Under the pieces are notes generated by a model. That model ran no database searches and was not told the origin of the DNA. It was given only the letters and a program-made list of their open reading frames with translations. A DNA stretch of 64,000 nt from RZYX01 sp036654375 (GTDB taxonomy: Bacteria; Bacillota; Clostridia; Oscillospirales; Acutalibacteraceae): contig JAVVSD010000005.1 of the NCBI GenBank assembly GCA_036654375.1, forward strand, positions 1 to 64,000. The letters are read 5' to 3'. The position numbers and the translations under genes were made by a program. Within the stretch, counting starts at the first letter, position 1. Every line of letters begins with the position of its first letter. This document shows, piece by piece, positions 15,724 to 24,948 of the stretch.

Positions 15724-17511
15724 TTATTCGTCTGCACTCATCTCAAAAGGATTTCTTTTTATTACCCTTTTTGCTTTTCCTTGCTGTGGTTCCACCTGTT
15801 GCTGTGTTTCATCAATATCTTTTTGTGTAACACCTGCTGGCTGATATGGCAAGTCAAAGCTTGGCTTTGACGGAGGCTCAGCATTTGCCACTGGTGTTGC
15901 CTGTACACTCGGTGTTGCTACTGGTGTTGCCTGTACACTCGGAGTTGCTACTGGTGTTGCTGGTTGTTCATATGGTGGTGTTGGTGTTACAGGTGCTTGA
16001 GCAAAGATATTTTTGGGAGGTGTACTCTGAAATTTGCTTTCCTCTTGCTTTGCTTCAGCCTCATCAGCAACATCATCTGAAAAAGATTTTGTTGAGCCAC
16101 CTGTTGGTGGTGTACTTGGAATAAATATTCCTCTAAATTTTGAATGGCTTGCGCCCGCAAAATCATCATCTAAATTATCGTCCAGCCCGCTATCTGGTCC
16201 ATTATCTGGTCCATTATCCGGTCCATTGCCGCCATTGAAATTATCGTCATCTGGTCCATCATAATTGTTGCCATTCTTTCTTTTCAGAATAAGATAGCAA
16301 ATGCCAGCTCCGATTGCCAAGAATATTAAGCAAAGCAGTATTGTTAGCCAAGCTGGTGTTCCGCTCTTAACATCACTTGAAATGGCTTGCTTTGAATCGC
16401 TGTTATATACACCGCTTAATGGTGCACGCATTGCTTTTATTGTGTAGACTGCCTTTGTTCCATCTTCAGCAGTACAAGTGATTTTTATTTCGTTTGCTTT
16501 TCCTGCTACAAGATTTGTATTACCCTCAACTTTTACTGTTGATTTTGCATCACCTGGTGTGCCTACGACATTTATGCTTTCTGTTTCATATGGAAGCCAG
16601 ACAATATAGTCTGTCTTATTTGAGTCAAACGCAGGTGACAACAAAAATCCTTCAACGCTTATTGCAGAAAGCTTTGTATTTGCGTTAAGCTTCTGCGTAG
16701 TTGCTGCTTCTGTTGTTGGTGCATTTGGGTCTTGCGCTCGTGTTACAGAAAGGGTGTATGTCTTTGTTGCTCCGCCTGTTGCGGTAACTTTTATTCTTAT
16801 GTTATTTGTTCCAACGGCAAGTTTTGTGCTACCTATTGAAACTTTTGAACTTGGATCTTCTGTGCTTCCCTTAACGCTAAGCTTCTCTATACCAAAATCA
16901 ACCGATGCTGTGTATTTTGTTACAGAAGGGTTGAATGCAGGAGAAAGTGTAACGCCTTCCACTTGAAGTGAAGAAAGGTTAGCATTGCCTCCCTTTTGTG
17001 CTGGTGTCTGAGTTTCATTTTGAGAAGGTTTTGACGCTGGTTGCGTTGTTGTTGTTACTACTGGTGCTGCAACAAGCCTTACTAACGCTGCTGAACCATC
17101 TACCTTTGTCCCATCTTCAGAAACCTTAGCATTCGTAAAACTTACTTTAATAGATGTTCCCGCCGGTGCTTTAACACGAAATTTTCCATAGAATATTTGC
17201 GTTGATGAGTTTATTGGTGCAGACAATGCGTTGTCATAAAATATAATTCTATTTCCGTTCTCTTCAACCATCCAAGGGGAACTAACAGTACCAGTTGTTC
17301 CTAAATACTCAACTTGTGATGAGTCATAATCCCAGTCACCTTGACCGCCAGAAATATTAGTTCCATTAACAACATAGCCTATGGATATTGTATCCCCTTG
17401 CCTTATTGTATTTGAACATGTAAGATTTTTTGATAATGATGATGCGCTAATTGGCAAAATAAGTGCAATTAACAAAATAACTGAAGATAGAATTGCTACC
17501 TTTTTTTTCAT
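15724..17511 (-). CDS. Membrane-anchored cohesin protein with two cadherin-like domains
   Basis: Surface protein of 595 residues (ATG 17511 chosen because GGAGGAAGTTAAC precedes it). Order: signal peptide (1-24), cohesin-like domain (about 30-148, with GDTISIGY, DYDSSQVEYL and FRVKAPAG blocks), Thr/Pro linker, two cadherin-like beta-sandwich repeats (about 178-258 and 280-362), one membrane helix (387-409) followed by KRK, and an Asp/Pro-rich tail of about 186 residues that should lie in the cytoplasm. The tail has GPDN repeats and a 10-residue ATPVATPSVQ repeat. It is cotranscribed with the dockerin protein upstream, 45 bases away, so it is a good candidate for anchoring that protein. Confidence 0.82.
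   Translation of the reverse strand: MKKKVAILSSVILLIALILPISASSLSKNLTCSNTIRQGDTISIGYVVNGTNISGGQGDWDYDSSQVEYLGTTGTVSSPWMVEENGNRIIFYDNALSAPINSSTQIFYGKFRVKAPAGTSIKVSFTNAKVSEDGTKVDGSAALVRLVAAPVVTTTTQPASKPSQNETQTPAQKGGNANLSSLQVEGVTLSPAFNPSVTKYTASVDFGIEKLSVKGSTEDPSSKVSIGSTKLAVGTNNIRIKVTATGGATKTYTLSVTRAQDPNAPTTEAATTQKLNANTKLSAISVEGFLLSPAFDSNKTDYIVWLPYETESINVVGTPGDAKSTVKVEGNTNLVAGKANEIKITCTAEDGTKAVYTIKAMRAPLSGVYNSDSKQAISSDVKSGTPAWLTILLCLIFLAIGAGICYLILKRKNGNNYDGPDDDNFNGGNGPDNGPDNGPDSGLDDNLDDDFAGASHSKFRGIFIPSTPPTGGSTKSFSDDVADEAEAKQEESKFQSTPPKNIFAQAPVTPTPPYEQPATPVATPSVQATPVATPSVQATPVANAEPPSKPSFDLPYQPAGVTQKDIDETQQQVEPQQGKAKRVIKRNPFEMSADE
15890..15960. repeat. 30-bp tandem repeat inside the cohesin gene
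   Basis: Two perfect or near-perfect 30-base copies (15890-15919 and 15920-15949, one mismatch) plus an 11-base partial copy. They encode a ten-residue Pro/Thr/Val repeat in the cytoplasmic tail. A second, 12-base repeat (TATCTGGTCCAT type, three copies around 16190-16228) encodes the GPDN repeats. Confidence 0.85.
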
Positions 17512-17556
17512 GTTAACTTCCTCCATTATTAATTATTAACTATTGCAATGTCTAAA

Positions 17557-20500
17557 TTATTTTTTAAGCATAATTTTTTTAATTGCGAGAATATCCATAA
17601 TGTCAACTGCACCATCACCATTATAGTCGCCTGCTTTGGCGAAATCCCCTGTAAGTCTTTCTTTAAGTAAAACTTCCGCTTTGATAGCAAGGAAATCCAT
17701 AATGTCAATTTCTCCATCGCCTGGTGACTTTCCGCCCATGGTTACATCGCCCTTTACAATAGCTGTAGCTTTGTCATTTTCTGTTGTTCCGTCCATAAGA
17801 CTTATAACCCAGCCTGTTCCAACCAGAGCATCGTCAGCTTGTTTAACTCCGTTCTTTTTAACAACTGCAAACTCGCCTCCGCCAAGATTTGCTTTAAGCT
17901 GTGCAACTGTTGCGCCTAAAGGTGCTATGATTTTCTTGTTTGCAGGGTCTGTTGTGTCTAAAGGATAATTTACGGCATCCTTTGTTGTTAGTTCAGCTGG
18001 TGGTGCCACAATATCAAAGGTTGCAGTTACTGGTGCTTCAGTTCCATAAGTTGCTGTAACTGTTACTCCAGTCTTTGCTGTGGTTGTGTCAATACTTGCA
18101 AACGGTACTGATGTTGTGTATCCATCTGTGAACTCATTACTCTTAAATGGTTTGGATATTTTTTTGATATTATCCGATGGTCCATAACTTAATTCTGCGG
18201 TGAAATCCTTATCTGTGAATATATAGCCTTTAAGATAAGAGGATTTTTTGGACTTAAAGCTGAAAGTTGCGTCATAAACAGTTACTTTATATGGATTTGG
18301 ATTTGTAACTGTCATTCCTTTTGCTCCATTAAACTTGACTGTTAATGTTTGTTCACCTTTAGTCGCAGGATTATATCCTTCAACGCTATATTCAGAATCT
18401 CCATCGCCATAATTTAGCTGTTGTGTTGTGCCATCATCATATGTTGCCGTCACAACAAGTCCACCAGGAGAAAACTTTTCTCCCTCATAAAATATATTCT
18501 TGGCATTTGTTGAGTCGGCTTTTACGCTTACCGGAGCAATCATTATTATAAAGTTAGTTGTTCCACTAAGAGCCTGCTCTACTGGCTTACTTGACTCTGT
18601 GACTTTCGTTGTGACAAGAATATACTTTGAGTTTGCTTCTGTTTTATATGCTACACTTGGCTTTTCCGTTGTGACAGGTGTGGAACTGTTATTTTTATAT
18701 ATCTGTGCTGTTGAAGTGCTTATCTTTCCATTAATATCTGACTGGTAATTTGTTTGTGAATAGCCGTTGACTGGAGGAGTTGGCACTTCCATACTCATAA
18801 AGGAATCTTCTTTATATCCCGTTATTGAGTTGAGCGATGCATCTGTCAAATCTTTTCCAGCTCCAAAAACTAATGGCTGATTCTCAACCGCATATTTTGC
18901 ACTCTTATTCCAGAAAGCACAATTTGCTCCGATTACTCCCGCACCATTACCAACTATTCCGCCTGCATAGAAATTATCCTTTGTTCCATTTGAAGTAAGA
19001 GTTGTCATTACTCCGCCAATATTTTTTGCATCATTGATAAGAGTAATTTCTTTTTTATTTTCTTCTGCCTTTATGCTTTCACCAGCGATGCCGCCCGCTG
19101 CAAGATATGCACTTTTAAGTACAGTATCCATGCTAATTGCTGTTGCACCTGGTGCTGTTGTACTGGCTATGTCTGCTGTGTATCCCGCTTCAACTGTTCC
19201 AGTGTTTACTACTGAACTGAGATATCCTTCGTTACTGCCGACTATTCCACCTGCAACTGCATAAAGCGTATTTGAAATCGCATTTACAGTTCCTTCATTT
19301 CTTGTGTTTTTGATAATACCACTACTGTTAATTGCTGTGATACCGCCTGCATACACTTCAAATACTGGCTTTTGCTTTGTTGGAGTTGGTACTGATATTG
19401 CCACAACAGTGGCCTTATTGGTCACATTATCTATAACTCCATTTTTATAGTTAAGTGCACAGATTGCTCCAGCAGTTGCAGTTGAGCTTGTTGATGCTGC
19501 AACAATTTGTGAACCTGATATTGATGTTACTGTTGGCTGTGTGAAGTGTAATTTTAATGCTTCATCGCCGAGTACTATAGATGAGTAGCTATTATTAGCA
19601 ATCAATAATTTTGAAGCATCCTCTGTTGCAGGCTTGTCCGCAATTGTGAGATTTGAAATTGTGCCATCGTTGATTGCAAAAAGACCTGCCGTTTGTTCCC
19701 AATCTCCAACAGTTGCACTTGACTGCAAGTTAAATATTGAAAAGTTATTGCCAAGTAATATTCCTGTGAATGGCTCTACATTTATTTTTGTGACTCCACC
19801 CGCATCAGTCGTCTTGTTGTATCCAATTGGAACCCATTTTGCACCGCCATTATAGAAGCTGCCCTCAAGTGTGGTAAGCCCTACATCAGGTGATAAGGAT
19901 GAAAAGTCTTGTTTGTTTGTTGCATCATCCTTGTAATCCCAATCTATAAACAAGATATCACTTGTAAGTTCAAATACTGATGACAATTTAGTTCTGATAT
20001 TGCTAAGATGAGTTGTGTTGTTGATTTTATAAGGACTATAAATTCTTCCATTACCACCATAGAAATTAACAATATCCACAGCCAAATCAGCAAATGGTAG
20101 GCCTTTAATGGTAGGATATGGGTATGCACCCACACCAGTACTTACTTCCCACTCTGTTGCGGCAAGCCCTGGCATTTTTGTAAGATCTTTCATCTCTACA
20201 TCTGTAAGTTTTGCAGCTGTATCCGTATCTGTTTTAACATTACCATCTCTCATTTTTGCTGTCTGTTCGTGATAATATGAATGAGCAATTGAAGAAGCAT
20301 TTTTTGAACTTTGATTACCCGTTATTCCACCGGTGTTGTATCCACACATAACACCAGCATTATATGTTTTATCAATTTTACCTGCATTTGTTCCTGCAAT
20401 GCCACCAACTTTTGAATATACGCGTGGTGCCTTTACAGAAATTGTGCCAATATTGAAGCAGTCCTCAATTAACGCAAGCTCTGCTGGAGCCACAGGAGTA

Positions 20501-21213
20501 GTCGTTGCCTCTTTTTTCACTTCGTTGACGCCGACAATTCCTCCAATGTCCATCATGGCAATTCTATTGTTTGGTATTATTACAGTAAAATCAGATGAAT
20601 TGTAGCACTTTGTGATTTTATTATAGTTTGTGCCAACAATTCCGCCTATTCCTGTCTGTCCATAAAGACTATCCGTAGTAATTGTGTTTTTTGATGAGGC
20701 ACAGTTTGTTATTGTACCTTTATTTATTCCTGCAATAAATCCAACATCCATTGTATCTGGGTTTATATTGATTATGCTTGAATCAGCAATTGTAAGATTT
20801 GATACTGTTGCTGTTTCACTTAGGCATCCAAAAAGTCCAACATCCTTTATTGGAGTTGGCTCTGTTCCTGCCGGAGAATTTGCAGGCACTGGAATTGTGC
20901 CAATTATTTTTAGGTTTATGATTTTTTTGCCATCGCCGTTAAATGAACCTGTAAACCTTAGGTCAGCTCCTCCTGCATCAGTAGCATCCCTGCCAATAGG
21001 AATCCAGTTGCTTTCAGAGTCCAAAACAGTTATGTCATTTGCAAGTTTGTAACTGCCATTTAGAGGATAACCAGGGTCATTACCAATCTTTTTTAATTCC
21101 TCATAAGTGCTTATAAGTTTGTCTGTGGCGTTTGCAAAAAGACCTGTTGGAACAATTGTAAGAATCATTGTAATTGCAATCATTACCGCTAAAAGCCTTG
21201 TTCGCTTCTTCAT
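17557..21213 (-). CDS. Secreted GLUG-repeat protein with Ig-like domain and C-terminal dockerin
   Basis: A 1218-residue exported protein. Signal peptide (1-29, ending near FANA); residues about 35-800 hold repeated GGIVG/GGITG-type strands (GLUG-like motif, e.g. GIGGIVGTNYNKITKCYNSS) likely to form beta-helix blades; about 890-975 is a bacterial Ig-like domain (FSPGGLVVTATYDDGT); the last 67 residues form a type I dockerin ending in DYNGDGAVDIMDILAIKKIM. The first dockerin loop carries an insertion. Consensus promoter at 21323-21351 and GGAGG ahead of the ATG. No hydrolase domain is visible, so it looks like an adhesin or structural surface protein held by the cohesin gene product downstream. 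Confidence 0.83.
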   Translation of the reverse strand: MKKRTRLLAVMIAITMILTIVPTGLFANATDKLISTYEELKKIGNDPGYPLNGSYKLANDITVLDSESNWIPIGRDATDAGGADLRFTGSFNGDGKKIINLKIIGTIPVPANSPAGTEPTPIKDVGLFGCLSETATVSNLTIADSSIININPDTMDVGFIAGINKGTITNCASSKNTITTDSLYGQTGIGGIVGTNYNKITKCYNSSDFTVIIPNNRIAMMDIGGIVGVNEVKKEATTTPVAPAELALIEDCFNIGTISVKAPRVYSKVGGIAGTNAGKIDKTYNAGVMCGYNTGGITGNQSSKNASSIAHSYYHEQTAKMRDGNVKTDTDTAAKLTDVEMKDLTKMPGLAATEWEVSTGVGAYPYPTIKGLPFADLAVDIVNFYGGNGRIYSPYKINNTTHLSNIRTKLSSVFELTSDILFIDWDYKDDATNKQDFSSLSPDVGLTTLEGSFYNGGAKWVPIGYNKTTDAGGVTKINVEPFTGILLGNNFSIFNLQSSATVGDWEQTAGLFAINDGTISNLTIADKPATEDASKLLIANNSYSSIVLGDEALKLHFTQPTVTSISGSQIVAASTSSTATAGAICALNYKNGVIDNVTNKATVVAISVPTPTKQKPVFEVYAGGITAINSSGIIKNTRNEGTVNAISNTLYAVAGGIVGSNEGYLSSVVNTGTVEAGYTADIASTTAPGATAISMDTVLKSAYLAAGGIAGESIKAEENKKEITLINDAKNIGGVMTTLTSNGTKDNFYAGGIVGNGAGVIGANCAFWNKSAKYAVENQPLVFGAGKDLTDASLNSITGYKEDSFMSMEVPTPPVNGYSQTNYQSDINGKISTSTAQIYKNNSSTPVTTEKPSVAYKTEANSKYILVTTKVTESSKPVEQALSGTTNFIIMIAPVSVKADSTNAKNIFYEGEKFSPGGLVVTATYDDGTTQQLNYGDGDSEYSVEGYNPATKGEQTLTVKFNGAKGMTVTNPNPYKVTVYDATFSFKSKKSSYLKGYIFTDKDFTAELSYGPSDNIKKISKPFKSNEFTDGYTTSVPFASIDTTTAKTGVTVTATYGTEAPVTATFDIVAPPAELTTKDAVNYPLDTTDPANKKIIAPLGATVAQLKANLGGGEFAVVKKNGVKQADDALVGTGWVISLMDGTTENDKATAIVKGDVTMGGKSPGDGEIDIMDFLAIKAEVLLKERLTGDFAKAGDYNGDGAVDIMDILAIKKIMLKK

Positions 21214-21322
21214 TATCTCTCAACCTCCATTGCTAAAATTAATAGCAAATTTTAAAAACTCCCGTTTTTGCAGTATTTGTGCAAAATTAACTAAATTTTC
21301 CACAAATACTAAATCATTCTTA

Positions 21323-21351
21323 ATTATATTGTATTTTTCGACTATTGTCAA
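21323..21351 (-). promoter_or_regulatory. Promoter of the dockerin-cohesin operon
   Basis: Minus strand: -35 TTGACA (21346-21351), 17 bases, -10 TATAAT (21323-21328), a full consensus match. Confidence 0.85.
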
Positions 21352-21428
21352 GGAATTTAGATTTATAATGTAACGCAAAAAGACGAGCTTAACAAGCCAT
21401 TTTTAGGGCTTTTTTGCTAATAATAATT

Positions 21429-21470
21429 AAGGCACATTTAAGCATTAAATACTCTGCTTAAATGTGCCTT
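21429..21470 (-). terminator. Long hairpin downstream of the S41 gene
   Basis: A perfect 16-bp stem, AAGGCACATTTAAGCA (21429-21444) and TGCTTAAATGTGCCTT (21455-21470). The T-run is weak on the minus strand, but it is the only candidate terminator for the ftsEX operon. Confidence 0.7.
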
Positions 21471-21492
21471 TAATATTTATTATTTTGAGCTT

Positions 21493-22698
21493 TTATTCCT
21501 CCTGAGGAAGAAGTGTAAATGCCTTTTGAATATGCGGATCTTCGCTGTCTTGCATTACTCCGATTGATTCGCTCTGCTTATCTGTAAGCTTAATTTCAAA
21601 ATCTGGCTTAACTCCGATTTTATTGTATGATTTGCTTTTGTATGGAAGAATTTCTGCAACAGTTAGAACAACTGCACTTCCATCGTCAAACTGAAACAGC
21701 TGTTGCATTGTGCCAATGCCCTTTGTTGTAATTCCAACAATCTGCGCTCTGCCAAAATCACGAAGGTCGCAAGCAAAAAGTTCTGCCGCACCCGCTGTTT
21801 TTTCGTTTGTTAAAACAACAATCGGAACAATTACATCCTCAGCATTTGACGGAAAAGATTTTATTGTTTTACCATCTTGGTCAACTGCTGTTGCAATTGC
21901 CTTTGTTCCATCAGTCGCAAGTGGCACAAGAATATCGATTATTTCTGCCGCATATTTTATGCTTCCTGCCGCACAATTTCGAACATCAAATATTATTCCT
22001 TTTACACCGTTCTTTTGCAGCGTAGTGATTATATCGCTAAACTGCGAAACTGTGTTTTCATAAAAAGCATTGATAGTTACAATTGCCGTAGACCCAAGCA
22101 TTCTGTATGAAACAGTTGTCAAGCTGTATCCCATTACAACGCTTATTGTCTTTTTATCTCCATCTCTTTTATATGTCAGGTTTATACTTGACATCTTTTC
22201 GCCAACAAGATTTTTGGAGAGTTTTTCATAGTTTGCTGTGGTGACTTTATCTTCGCCAATTTCAATTATTTCATCTCCGCTTTTAAGTCCTGCTGCCTCT
22301 GCTGGTGAGTTTGGCGCAACACCTGTGACATGAAGGTATCCTGTCTGTGTGTTAAGAGTGTGGCTTATTCCAATTCCAGACATTTTCCCACGCTCACGGT
22401 TATAATGCTCAACATATTCAGTTGGGGTTAGGTAAAAACTGCTTTCATCACCAAGCCCTGCAATAAACCCCTGTGCAATGCTTGAATTGAGCTTTGAAGT
22501 ATCAATGTCACCATAAAATTCTTTGCGAACAACCTCATCCATTTCAGACAAACTCGAATACATATTTACTCGATTTGGCAATTCCTTTATCAAGTTGTTA
22601 TAGATTTTTATTGATACCGACATTGTTATTGCCACTGTTGCAGCAACCGCAATTAATATAATTGCCAAGGCTTTTCCCAAAGAAATTTTTCTGTTCAT
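21493..22698 (-). CDS. S41 family (CtpA-like) protein with lost catalytic Ser-Lys dyad
   Basis: A 401-residue membrane-anchored protein: N-terminal helix (about 8-28), PDZ domain (about 95-180, GYLHVTGVAPNSPAEAAGL), and an S41 core. In carboxyl-terminal processing proteases the core reads NxxSASAxE with catalytic Ser, then Lys 25 and Gln 29 residues later. Here the block is NEKTAGAAE, with Gly303 in the Ser position, Ile328 in the Lys position (GIGTMQ) and Gln332 kept. The spacing (303/328/332) fits the family exactly, so this looks like a non-catalytic homologue. It lies 12 bases from the M23 peptidase gene in the ftsEX operon and may act as a scaffold or regulator of that hydrolase. Confidence 0.85.
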   Translation of the reverse strand: MNRKISLGKALAIILIAVAATVAITMSVSIKIYNNLIKELPNRVNMYSSLSEMDEVVRKEFYGDIDTSKLNSSIAQGFIAGLGDESSFYLTPTEYVEHYNRERGKMSGIGISHTLNTQTGYLHVTGVAPNSPAEAAGLKSGDEIIEIGEDKVTTANYEKLSKNLVGEKMSSINLTYKRDGDKKTISVVMGYSLTTVSYRMLGSTAIVTINAFYENTVSQFSDIITTLQKNGVKGIIFDVRNCAAGSIKYAAEIIDILVPLATDGTKAIATAVDQDGKTIKSFPSNAEDVIVPIVVLTNEKTAGAAELFACDLRDFGRAQIVGITTKGIGTMQQLFQFDDGSAVVLTVAEILPYKSKSYNKIGVKPDFEIKLTDKQSESIGVMQDSEDPHIQKAFTLLPQEE

Positions 22699-22709
22699 GT
22701 TGTGTTACC

Positions 22710-23972
22710 TCATTTTTTAATATAAACATCTGAAGGCATATTCACATAATTTAACGGATTCTTCTTGGAGCCGTTAATTCTAACCTCAAAGTGAACATGG
22801 ACACCAGTTGAATTTCCTGTTGTTCCCATTATTGCAACTGGCTGACCTTGGGTTACTCTTTGATTTAATACAACCTTTAGACTTGCGCAGTGACCATAAA
22901 CAGTTACAACACCATTGCCATGGTCAATTGCAAGGTAGTTACCATAACCGCCATTGTAGCTTCCATCATTACTTGCAATAACAACTTTTCCATCTGCTGA
23001 TGCTACCAAGTTTTTATTATACTTATCTGACATTGAAATATCAACACCATAATGGAATTTCGTTTGACCATTCATAGTTCTATATCCATACGGTGATGTT
23101 ATATATGTCCCTCTGTATGGCAACGGCCATATCATTGCACCAACTGAACCACTTCCGTCTTCAACCTTACCATTTAAGATGTCGTCAACTTCTCTGTCAA
23201 ATGCGTCCTTTTGTGCTTCAAGCTTTTGCTGTGCTTGTTTAGCTTCTGCATCTGCTTCTTTAAGGCTATTCATCTGCCTATTTATTTCTGCAACCTTTGA
23301 GTCGATAGCTCTCTTTTTTGGAAGCAATTGTGCTTTTGCAGAACTCAAAGAGTCTTTATCTGCCTGCATCTGTACCTGCTGGTCATGCAACGACTGCTCC
23401 ATTTGTTTAAGTTCATTTATCTTGTCTTGCAAATCTTTTATAAGGTTTGAGTCATGCCTTGCCACTCCCTGTACAAGTTCCATTCTTGTAAGGAAGTTTT
23501 CAAAGCTGTCCGAACTCATCAGTATTTCTATTGATGAAGTTTCACCCGCCATATACATTGCACGAAGCCTATCGCTCAAAATCCCTTTTGTCTTGGCAAT
23601 CTCCTGCTCCTGCGTAGCCATATTATCTTGGGTCTGCTTTATCCTTGCATTAAGGTCTGCAATAGTCTGGTTGAGGATTGAAATTTTCTTGTTATAGTTA
23701 TTTATCTGCCTGTCTAACTCATCAACTTGATCAACAAGATCTGATAGAGTTTGCTTTGACTGTGCTTTTTTCTCTTCAATTGCATTTATTTTATTTTGGC
23801 TTGATGCAATCTGGTCTTCAATGCTTGAAATTTGGTCCTTAAGATTGTCAATTTGCTCTTGCTCTGCATCTGTTATGGCAAATGCAAATTGAGGAATCAT
23901 AACGGCAATAATCAGCAGAACAATTGCCAGCATCGAGCCAATTGATTTCTTTTTAATATTTGTCCTATTCAC
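22710..23972 (-). CDS. M23 family murein hydrolase with coiled coil (EnvC/PcsB-like)
   Basis: Secreted peptidoglycan hydrolase of about 420 residues: signal peptide (about 10-33), a long coiled coil (about 38-255), then a LytM/M23 endopeptidase domain with all metal and active residues visible (HYGVDI, YGHC, HVHFEV). This coiled coil plus hydrolase layout is that of FtsEX-activated enzymes such as EnvC and PcsB. I prefer the GTG at 23972, which has GGGGAG eight bases upstream and overlaps the ftsX stop; a GTG at 23981 is the alternative. Its job is probably cell-wall cleavage at division, switched by FtsEX. Confidence 0.9.
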   Translation of the reverse strand: MNRTNIKKKSIGSMLAIVLLIIAVMIPQFAFAITDAEQEQIDNLKDQISSIEDQIASSQNKINAIEEKKAQSKQTLSDLVDQVDELDRQINNYNKKISILNQTIADLNARIKQTQDNMATQEQEIAKTKGILSDRLRAMYMAGETSSIEILMSSDSFENFLTRMELVQGVARHDSNLIKDLQDKINELKQMEQSLHDQQVQMQADKDSLSSAKAQLLPKKRAIDSKVAEINRQMNSLKEADAEAKQAQQKLEAQKDAFDREVDDILNGKVEDGSGSVGAMIWPLPYRGTYITSPYGYRTMNGQTKFHYGVDISMSDKYNKNLVASADGKVVIASNDGSYNGGYGNYLAIDHGNGVVTVYGHCASLKVVLNQRVTQGQPVAIMGTTGNSTGVHVHFEVRINGSKKNPLNYVNMPSDVYIKK

Positions 23973-24948
23973 TGACAACACTCCCCTGTTCTTTTAAATA
24001 TTTGCTCATTGAAACAATACTGCCTGATGTACCCGCTACAACGCCTATCCCGATAAATCCAAGTAAAAGTTGACCAACATAGTCAGAGAACTTAACAGCC
24101 GTCCCACCAACTATTGCGAAAACATCCGTAAATGAGTTAATCATCAAAGAATATATTCCTAAGACCAATAAAACGGCTATAATGCTTGAAATAAGTCCAA
24201 GAATTACACCTTCAATTATGAATGGCCATCTTATAAATCCATTGGTTGCACCAACCGCTTTCATTATACTGATTTCAAGTCTGCGGTTAAACATCGTCAC
24301 TCTTACTGTATTTGCTATGATGAACAATGAAACCAACAAGAGCAATGAAACAATTCCGATACTTGCAACAGTTACGGTTGACCTTATCTGTGCAAGCTGT
24401 TTTGCAAGCGAACTATTTTCTCTTATATTAAGGATATTATCAACATTTCGTATTGATGCTACTGTTGACGAAAACTCATCCATGCTCTTTAGCGTTACTT
24501 TGTATGAATTTGGAAGAGGATTGTTTATTCCCTCCAGCAGTGCAGCATCATCACCCATTGTTGAAAGCTGTTTTTTATAAGCTTCTTCTTTTGAAATAAA
24601 TTCACATTCTTCAATATTTGGTATGACTCGAATGTCTTGTCCAACTTTTTCAACCTGTCCTTGGGATAAATCGTCTTTTATAAACACCATTACAATGTTT
24701 TGTGCTTCAATTTTGCCCAACATTGTGTCAATATTTAGAAACAACATCGTAGCACAGCCAATCATTACAAGGCAAGATGCCAGAACCGCAATGGACGCTG
24801 CAGACATTAAACGATTTGCCCAAACATTGTGCAGCCCCTCTTTTGTTAAATAATTAAGACTGCTACCACGACCACGCTGTTTATTTTCAGCTTTATTGCT
24901 ATTTTGTTCTTTTTTGTTATCTGTCTGATTATTATCTTTATTTCTCAT
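23965..24948 (-). CDS. ftsX: Cell division protein FtsX
   Basis: Membrane half of the FtsEX complex, which transmits cytoplasmic ATP hydrolysis to an external murein hydrolase. The 327-residue protein has four membrane helices and an extracellular loop (about 75-160) between helices 1 and 2. It starts MRNKDNNQ after GGAGGTGCAGGGAA and carries a charged, low-complexity extension of about 30 residues before the conserved LTKEGLHNVWANRLMS. It overlaps ftsE by 11 bases and the M23 gene by 8. Confidence 0.93.
   Translation of the reverse strand: MRNKDNNQTDNKKEQNSNKAENKQRGRGSSLNYLTKEGLHNVWANRLMSAASIAVLASCLVMIGCATMLFLNIDTMLGKIEAQNIVMVFIKDDLSQGQVEKVGQDIRVIPNIEECEFISKEEAYKKQLSTMGDDAALLEGINNPLPNSYKVTLKSMDEFSSTVASIRNVDNILNIRENSSLAKQLAQIRSTVTVASIGIVSLLLLVSLFIIANTVRVTMFNRRLEISIMKAVGATNGFIRWPFIIEGVILGLISSIIAVLLVLGIYSLMINSFTDVFAIVGGTAVKFSDYVGQLLLGFIGIGVVAGTSGSIVSMSKYLKEQGSVVSE

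Noticed and set aside
23179..23697. Long open frame on the plus strand (172 codons)
   Set aside because: It is antisense to the coiled-coil part of the M23 peptidase, whose biased codons suppress stops on the other strand; no ribosome site or recognisable protein.
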